Positions 5,360 to 9,725 of a stretch of DNA of 9,725 nt are shown here, piece after piece. The stretch is taken from positions 1 through 9,725 of the forward strand of contig ONTN01000074.1 in the NCBI GenBank assembly GCA_900320765.1, in the 5' to 3' direction. The translations under genes and the position numbers were made by a program. The stretch's first letter is position 1; the number at the start of each line of letters is the position of its first letter. The notes beneath the pieces were generated by a model that was not told where the DNA came from, ran no database searches, and worked only from the letters and a program-made list of their open reading frames with translations. This stretch comes from an uncultured Eubacteriales bacterium (GTDB lineage Bacteria; Bacillota; Clostridia; Oscillospirales; Oscillospiraceae).

Positions 5360-5388
5360 TTTATATCACAGGGCAAAGCCGTTGTCAA
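5360..5388 (-). promoter_or_regulatory. Promoter of rplM-rpsI
   Basis: On the minus strand, a perfect TTGACA (5388-5383), a 17 bp spacer and TATAAA (5365-5360), preceded by a TGn extended -10 element. This is a near-consensus vegetative sigma factor promoter, fitting a highly expressed ribosomal protein operon. Transcription should start near 5353, about 50 nt before rplM. Confidence 0.85.
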
Positions 5389-5516
5389 CACATATTTTCA
5401 AAAATTTCAAACTGCATTTTCATATCTCTCGTTTTCTCTTGTTTTCTTAAAAAAGCTCCGTTTTTCTCAAAACGCAGATAAAAATTTGTCCCCCGTATTT
5501 TCGGCATTGTGCCATA

Positions 5517-5545
5517 TTGCAATTTGCTTTCCGTACTACTAAAAT
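5517..5545 (+). promoter_or_regulatory. Promoter of mnmG
   Basis: TTGCAA (5517-5522), exactly 17 bp, then TAAAAT (5540-5545). The predicted start near 5552 gives a leader of about 22 nt that begins just ahead of the Shine-Dalgarno sequence. This leaves no room for an alternative upstream start codon in the transcript. Confidence 0.7.
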
Positions 5546-5557
5546 CATTCTAAAGTG

Positions 5558-5566
5558 AAAGGAGGT
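5558..5566 (+). promoter_or_regulatory. Ribosome binding site that fixes the mnmG start at ACG
   Basis: AAAGGAGGT is an almost perfect match to the 16S rRNA 3' end. Counted from GGAGG (5561-5565), the spacer to ACG at 5574 is 8 nt, which is optimal. The in-frame codons between this site and the conserved nucleotide-binding motif include no ATG, GTG or TTG, and the upstream in-frame stop is TGA at 5556. Confidence 0.8.
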
Positions 5567-5573
5567 AGGGCAT

Positions 5574-7439
5574 ACGGAATACCACGGAGGCGACTGCGAC
5601 GTCGCCGTAATCGGCGCGGGCCATGCCGGGATCGAGGCCGCTCTGGCCGCCGCAAGGCTCGGCGCGCGGGTGATATGCTTTACCATCAATCTTGACGCGG
5701 TGGGCAATATGCCCTGCAACCCCGCGATAGGCGGAACGGCGAAGGGGCACCTTGTGCGCGAGCTCGACTGCCTCGGCGGCGAGATGGGAAAGGCGGCGGA
5801 CAGGGCCGCCATACAGTACAGAATGCTGAACCGCGGCAAGGGCCCGGCCGTACACTCGCTTCGCGCCCAGGCGGACAGGTACGAGTACCGCCGGATAATG
5901 AAGGCCGCCCTCGAAAGGCAGCCGGGTCTACGCCTCATTCAGGCTGAGATCAGCGATATAATATGCGAAGACGGGCGCGTCACCGGGGTGGTCACCGCCT
6001 CCGGCGCCGTATACGGGGCGAAGGCCGCCGTAATCTGCACGGGCACCTACCTCGACGGGCGGACGATCACGGGCGACGTCGTGCAGAACTCCGGGCCGGA
6101 CGGTATGCACGCCGCCACGGCGCTTACGCCGAAGCTCCGCGCCCTCGGTCTCAGCCTGCGCCGCTTCAAAACGGGCACTCCGCCGAGGATTAACGCGCGC
6201 TCCGTCGATTTTTCCAAAATGGAGCCCCAGCCCGGCGACGAGGAGCCCGAGCCCTTCTCAATGGAGACGGAGACTCCGCCGGAAAACCGCGCGATCTGCT
6301 ATCTCACATACACTAACGAGAAAACTCACGAGATAATAAGACGGAACCTTGACCGCTCCCCCCTCTTCAACGGGGTGATAAGCTCAACCGGGCCGCGCTA
6401 CTGCCCCTCTATCGAGACAAAGATAGTCACCTTCCCGGATAAGCCACGCCACCAGCTCTTCATCGAGCCGATGGGGCTCGACACCGAGGAGCTCTATATA
6501 CAGGGGCTCTCCTCCTCCCTTCCGGAGGACGTGCAGCTCGACGTTATCCACTCCATCGCCGGGCTTGAAAAGGCGGAGGTGCAGCGCTTTGCCTACGCGA
6601 TCGAGTACGAGTGCGTAGACCCGACGGAGCTTCTGCCCACGCTTGAGACGAAGAAGATATCTGGGCTGTACGGAGCAGGTCAGTTCAACGGCTCCTCCGG
6701 CTACGAGGAGGCCGCCGTACAGGGCTTTATCGCCGGGGTGAACGCAGCTCTTAAAATTCTCGGGCGGCCGCCGTTCGTCCTCGACCGCTCGACCTCGTAT
6801 ATCGGCACCCTTATCGACGACCTTGTGACGCGGGGCACGAACGAGCCATACAGAATGATGACCTCCCGCTCGGAGTACCGCCTATACCTAAGGCAGGATA
6901 ACGCCGACATCCGCCTCTCCGGCCTCGGGCGCGAGCTCGGGCTCATAAGCGAGGAGAGATACGGGCGCGTTCTCGAAAAATACCGCCTTGTGAAAGCCGA
7001 GATAAAGCGGCTTGAAAATACTCACCTCTCACTCTCCGCCTCTCTCGACGCGTTTTTAGCTGAGCGGGGTATGCCGCCCGCGGCGGGAGGGGTATCGCTC
7101 GCCTCCCTCGTAAGGCGTCCGCAGCTCAGCTACGTAGATATCGAGCCCTTCGACCCCGCAAGGCCGCCCCTTAATAAGGCGGTGCGCGAAGAGGTCGAGA
7201 TCGAGCTTAAATACTCCGGCTACATCGAAAAGCAGCTCAATCAGATAAAGGAGTTCCGCCGGCTTGAGGAAAAGCTCATACCGGATGGGACGGACTATGC
7301 GAATATCCCCGGCCTCAGACTCGAGGCGAGGGAGAAGCTCTCCGCGATCGCGCCCCGCTCTCTCGGGCAGGCCTCGCGCATATCAGGTGTCTCACCCGCC
7401 GACATGGCGGCTCTAATGATATATCTTCGTAATAAATAA
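5574..7439 (+). CDS. mnmG: tRNA uridine-5-carboxymethylaminomethyl modification enzyme MnmG (GidA), probable ACG start
   Basis: FAD-dependent subunit of the MnmE-MnmG complex, which modifies U34 at position 5 in the wobble base of several tRNAs. With initiation at ACG the product has 621 residues, the normal length, and opens MEYHGGDCDVAVIGAGHAG, aligning without gaps with typical MnmG N-termini. Visible features: FAD-binding GxGxxG (G14, G16, G19), MPCNPAIGGTAKGHLVRE with Cys48, GKGPAVHSLRAQAD, FKTGTPPRI, GPRYCPSIE with Cys277 (the catalytic cysteine position known from E. coli), EPMGLDTEELYIQGLSSSLP, ETKKISGLYGAGQFNGSSGY, GTNEPYRMMTSRSEYRL, and the C-terminal ASRISGVSPADMAALMIYL that contacts MnmE. 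The first ordinary start codon is GTG 5670, which would remove the FAD motif. The gene has its own promoter, diverges from rplM, and is followed by a rubredoxin gene. No mnmE is in view. Confidence 0.96.
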   Translation, partial: TEYHGGDCDVAVIGAGHAGIEAALAAARLGARVICFTINLDAVGNMPCNPAIGGTAKGHLVRELDCLGGEMGKAADRAAIQYRMLNRGKGPAVHSLRAQADRYEYRRIMKAALERQPGLRLIQAEISDIICEDGRVTGVVTASGAVYGAKAAVICTGTYLDGRTITGDVVQNSGPDGMHAATALTPKLRALGLSLRRFKTGTPPRINARSVDFSKMEPQPGDEEPEPFSMETETPPENRAICYLTYTNEKTHEIIRRNLDRSPLFNGVISSTGPRYCPSIETKIVTFPDKPRHQLFIEPMGLDTEELYIQGLSSSLPEDVQLDVIHSIAGLEKAEVQRFAYAIEYECVDPTELLPTLETKKISGLYGAGQFNGSSGYEEAAVQGFIAGVNAALKILGRPPFVLDRSTSYIGTLIDDLVTRGTNEPYRMMTSRSEYRLYLRQDNADIRLSGLGRELGLISEERYGRVLEKYRLVKAEIKRLENTHLSLSASLDAFLAERGMPPAAGGVSLASLVRRPQLSYVDIEPFDPARPPLNKAVREEVEIELKYSGYIEKQLNQIKEFRRLEEKLIPDGTDYANIPGLRLEAREKLSAIAPRSLGQASRISGVSPADMAALMIYLRNK

Positions 7440-7458
7440 TCATTAAGGAGGTTAAACT

Positions 7459-7623
7459 ATGGTTAAAATGATCTGTGAGCTCTGCGGGTATATTTACGAC
7501 CCCGAGGTCGGCGATCCGGACAACGGAATCGGCCCCGATACTGAGTTCTCCGACCTGCCCGACGACTGGGAATGCCCCATCTGCGGCGCCGGGAAGGTAG
7601 ATTTTACCGAGGTTGAAGAATAA
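7459..7623 (+). CDS. Rubredoxin
   Basis: A 54-residue small iron protein with one Fe(Cys)4 site: CELCGYIYDP near the N-terminus and CPICGAGKVDF near the C-terminus, with DNGIGPDTEFSDLPDDWEC between. These are the two CxxCG-type knuckles and the aromatic core of classical rubredoxins, at the usual length. It transfers single electrons in the cytoplasm, in anaerobes often to peroxide- or oxygen-reducing partners; no partner is encoded nearby. AAGGAGGT precedes the ATG by 6 nt, and the gene begins 19 bp after mnmG, so it is probably on the mnmG transcript. It supports an anaerobic lifestyle. Confidence 0.95.
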   Translation: MVKMICELCGYIYDPEVGDPDNGIGPDTEFSDLPDDWECPICGAGKVDFTEVEE

Positions 7624-7650
7624 TTTTGCCCCGATTCGTTAAGAAAATGC

Positions 7651-7679
7651 TTTACAAAGCCTGAGGTTTATGCTAAAAT
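7651..7679 (+). promoter_or_regulatory. Promoter of rpsO
   Basis: TTTACA (7651-7656), 17 bp, TAAAAT (7674-7679), with a TGC extended -10 immediately before the -10 box. Predicted start near 7686 leaves about 90 nt of leader before rpsO. That leader includes a small CCCG-GTTT-CGGG hairpin (about 7698-7709). S15 is known to repress its own mRNA through leader structures in several bacteria, so this leader may be a regulatory RNA, but the fold was not computed. Confidence 0.75.
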
Positions 7680-7775
7680 ACTCCAGTATGCCGCCTTACC
7701 CGGTTTCGGGAGAAGTTCCTTTCCGCCCGTTTCTTGGTTTCGCGTGACTATAAAATATGAAAGGAGAAATGCACA

Positions 7776-8042
7776 ATGATCACGAAAGAGCAGAAGACCG
7801 CCGTTATCGAGGCGAACAAGCGCGCTGAGAACGATACCGGATCCCCCGAGGTCCAGATCGCCATCCTCACCGAGCGCATCGGCCAGCTCACCGAGCACCT
7901 TAAGGTACACAAGAAGGACAACCACAGCCGTCTCGGAATGTACAAGATGATCGGCAAGCGCCGTGCCCTTCTCGATTACCTTATGCGCAAGGATATCGAG
8001 CGCTACCGTGCGATAATCGCCAAGCTCGGCATCAGAAAGTAA
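7776..8042 (+). CDS. rpsO: 30S ribosomal protein S15
   Basis: An 88-residue S15, a primary 16S rRNA binder of the small subunit platform. Recognised by NDTGSPEVQIAILTERI, LTEHLKVHKKDNHSRLGM and KRRALLDYLMRKDIERYRAI, which covers the rRNA-binding helices and conserved HKKD region. AAAGGAG is 9 nt before ATG 7776. It has its own promoter upstream and a terminator downstream, and lies directly before pnp, the gene order conserved widely in bacteria. Confidence 0.98.
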   Translation: MITKEQKTAVIEANKRAENDTGSPEVQIAILTERIGQLTEHLKVHKKDNHSRLGMYKMIGKRRALLDYLMRKDIERYRAIIAKLGIRK

Positions 8043-8050
8043 AAAAATAT

Positions 8051-8088
8051 GGGTACTCTCGCCTAAAACCCGGGGGTACCCGATTTTT
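8051..8088 (+). terminator. Terminator after rpsO
   Basis: GGGTACTC (8051-8058) pairs with GGGTACCC (8074-8081) over 8 positions with one G-U pair, followed by GATTTTT. It should stop or reduce transcription from rpsO into pnp, so pnp would depend on read-through or on a weak promoter in the A+T-rich stretch at about 8088-8120, where I see no clear match. Confidence 0.7.
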
Positions 8089-8121
8089 GCTATTTACTGA
8101 AAATAAAAATGATAATAAAAA

Positions 8122-8199
8122 GGAGCAGAGGCTCGGTTTAGTATTTGAAAAAACGCCCGCGCGGCGGACGCCTTTTCAAGTGCTAAACGTCCTTGCTCC
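8122..8199 (+). promoter_or_regulatory. Long imperfect hairpin in the pnp leader
   Basis: The arms are GGAGCA (8122-8127) with TGCTCC (8194-8199), and GTTTAGTATTTGAAAA (8136-8151) with TTTTCAAGTGCTAAAC (8173-8188), the latter giving 16 consecutive pairs including two G-U wobbles. A G+C-rich apical part (about 8154-8170) closes on a short loop. The structure ends 6 nt before the AAGGAG ribosome binding site and 18 nt before pnp. It has the size of an RNase III substrate. In E. coli, RNase III cleaves a hairpin at this position and PNPase then represses its own mRNA; whether this happens here is inference. Confidence 0.75.
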
Positions 8200-8217
8200 G
8201 GAAAAGGAGAAAAACGA

Positions 8218-9725
8218 ATGATAATCAAGCACAGAGAATTCCCGAACTACAGAAAGTACGAGATGGAGCTCGCCGGCCGTCCCCTCAAGCTTGAGGTCGG
8301 CAAGTACGCCGAGCTCACGAACGCCGCCGTCATGGTGACCTACGGTGAGACCACCGTCCTCGTCACCGTCTGCGCCTCCGCGAGGCCGAAGGACGGCATT
8401 GACTACTTCCCCCTCTCCGTTGAGTTTGAGGAGAAGCTCTACTCCGTCGGCCGCATCCCCGGCGGCTTCAACAGGCGCGAGGGCAAGCCCTCCGAGCGCG
8501 GCATCCTCGCCTCCCGCATGATCGACAGGCCGATGCGCCCCCTCTTCCCCTCTGACCTTCGAAACGACGTTGTAATTACCTGCACCGTAATGAGCGTTGA
8601 CTACGACTGCAGCCCCGAGATCGCCGCTATGATCGGCGCCTCCGCCGCCGTCTCCATCTCCGACGTTCCGTTCAACGGACCCATCGCCGGAGTCGGCCTC
8701 GGCCTCAAGGACGGCAAGTATCTCATCAACCCGACGAGCGTGGAAAAAGAGACCAGCGAGATGTACTGCACCATCGCTGCCACCCGCGACAAGATCGTTA
8801 TGATCGAGGCCGGCGGAAACGAGATTCCCGAGGACGTTATGTTTAACGGGATCGTCGCCGCCCACGAGGCTATCAAGCCCGTTATCGCCCTCATCGACAA
8901 AATGGTCGAGGAGATCGGCAAGCCCAAGTTCCAGTATGAGCACGCGAGCTGGAATCAGGAGCTCTTCGACAAGATCGTGGAGGCTCACCTCGACGAGGTC
9001 CGCTACGCTATGGATACCGACGATAAGAACGTCCGTGAGGAGCGCTACAACGCCATCGTTGAGAAGATGCTCGCCGAGTTCGGCGAGGACTACCCCGAGA
9101 TAAACGGTATGCTCGAGGAGATCACCTATAAGATCCAGAAGAAGGTCGTTAAGGAGTGGCTTTTACAGGGCAAGCGAGTTGACGGACGCGCGATGAACGA
9201 GATCCGTCCCCTCTCCGCCGAGGTCGGCGTTCTCCCGAGGGTACACGGCTCCGGTCTCTTCACGCGCGGCCAGACTCAGGTGCTCTCGATCTGCACCCTC
9301 TCTATGCTCTCCGCCGCTCAGAAGCTGGACACCATCTTCGAGGAGGAGTCCAAGAGATATATCCACCACTACAACTTCCCCTCCTACTCCGTAGGCGAGG
9401 CGAAGCCGACCCGCTCCACCTCCCGCCGCGAGATAGGCCACGGCGCTCTTGCCGAGAAGGCCCTTGAGCCCGTAATCCCCTCTGAGGAGGATTTCCCCTA
9501 CGCTATCCGCGTAGTCTCCGAGGTCCTCTCCTCCAACGGCTCCACCTCCCAGGGCTCCATCTGCGGCTCCACCCTCGCCCTTATGGACGCGGGCGTGCCC
9601 ATCAAGGCCCCTGTCGCCGGCATCTCCTGCGGACTTATCCACGACGACGACGGAAGCTGGACGACGTTCATCGACATCCAGGGCGTTGAGGACTTCCACG
9701 GCGAGATGGACTTCAAGGTCGCCGG
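8218..9725 (+). CDS. pnp: Polyribonucleotide nucleotidyltransferase (PNPase), 3' end beyond window
   Basis: Phosphate-dependent 3'-5' exoribonuclease of mRNA turnover, trimeric and cytoplasmic. The visible 502 codons cover both RNase PH-like core domains and the helical linker. Domain one: MVTYGETTVLVTVCAS, FPLSVEFEEKLYSVGRIPGG, FNRREGKPSERGILASRMI and DRPMRPLFP. Linker: about residues 240-320. Domain two: KRVDGRAMNEIRPLSAEVG, LFTRGQTQVLSICTL, HHYNFPSYSVGEAKPTRS, LEPVIPSEEDFPYAIRVVSE, SNGSTSQGSICGSTLALMD and AGVPIKAPVAGISCGL, ending in MDFKVAG. The KH and S1 RNA-binding domains (roughly 200 residues) should lie past the edge. ATG 8218 has AGGAG 8 nt upstream. Its leader carries a long hairpin. 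Confidence 0.98.
   Translation, partial: MIIKHREFPNYRKYEMELAGRPLKLEVGKYAELTNAAVMVTYGETTVLVTVCASARPKDGIDYFPLSVEFEEKLYSVGRIPGGFNRREGKPSERGILASRMIDRPMRPLFPSDLRNDVVITCTVMSVDYDCSPEIAAMIGASAAVSISDVPFNGPIAGVGLGLKDGKYLINPTSVEKETSEMYCTIAATRDKIVMIEAGGNEIPEDVMFNGIVAAHEAIKPVIALIDKMVEEIGKPKFQYEHASWNQELFDKIVEAHLDEVRYAMDTDDKNVREERYNAIVEKMLAEFGEDYPEINGMLEEITYKIQKKVVKEWLLQGKRVDGRAMNEIRPLSAEVGVLPRVHGSGLFTRGQTQVLSICTLSMLSAAQKLDTIFEEESKRYIHHYNFPSYSVGEAKPTRSTSRREIGHGALAEKALEPVIPSEEDFPYAIRVVSEVLSSNGSTSQGSICGSTLALMDAGVPIKAPVAGISCGLIHDDDGSWTTFIDIQGVEDFHGEMDFKVA

Noticed and set aside
5302..5391. Upstream start for rplM at 5391
   Set aside because: It would include the -10/-35 promoter in the coding sequence and add residues absent from L13; ATG 5304 has a proper ribosome binding site.
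5670..7439. mnmG starting at GTG 5670
   Set aside because: It would remove the FAD-binding GxGxxG and about 32 conserved residues, and no Shine-Dalgarno sequence precedes it.
8176..8988. Minus-strand 270-codon ORF within pnp
   Set aside because: Antisense shadow of a G+C-rich, clearly identified pnp gene; its low-complexity Gly/Asp/Val-rich product is typical of such frames.

Overview
The window joins two kinds of DNA. The right part (about 4399-9725) is a G+C-rich chromosomal housekeeping block from an anaerobic member of the Bacillota, most likely a gut Clostridia / Oscillospirales-type organism. This placement rests on the S9, L13, MnmG, S15 and PNPase sequences, AAGGAGG-type ribosome binding sites, a rubredoxin, and the kind of mobile element present; it is inference, not a database result. 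The left part (1 to about 4400) has lower G+C, is entirely on the minus strand, and carries the accessory end of an integrative and conjugative element (ICE) of the Tn1549/CTn-like type common in gut Clostridia.

ICE region, read right to left: a candidate leader with a terminator (4004-4041), two small cysteine-rich proteins, a stand-alone DUF6017 domain (normally the C-terminus of the element's RepA), a ParB-like gene broken by an internal deletion, a possible 32-residue ORF, a 95-residue acidic helical protein, a DUF5688-DUF3846 fusion, a small DUF3789-type membrane protein, and the start of a DUF3801/PcfB protein cut by the window edge. The genes overlap or nearly touch and read as one operon running toward a conjugation module that should lie beyond position 1. 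No integrase, relaxase or ParA is in view.

Boundary: the ICE operon is separated from rpsI by about 400 bp with no convincing gene. This stretch holds a 22-23 bp imperfect direct repeat and the hairpin terminator of rplM-rpsI. The 3' end of rpsI is intact, so the element probably sits at an attachment site at or just past the rpsI stop codon.

Chromosomal region: rplM-rpsI (minus) and mnmG (plus) diverge from a 269 bp intergenic region with a well-formed promoter for each side. mnmG is followed by a 54-residue rubredoxin, then rpsO with its own promoter and terminator, then pnp (first 502 codons). The most notable points are: mnmG has no ATG/GTG/TTG start and appears to begin at ACG; a 78-nt imperfect hairpin lies just ahead of pnp, resembling in position the RNase III/PNPase autoregulatory leader of E. 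coli; the ICE's replication/partition genes look decayed; and there is a possible attenuator in the ICE leader.
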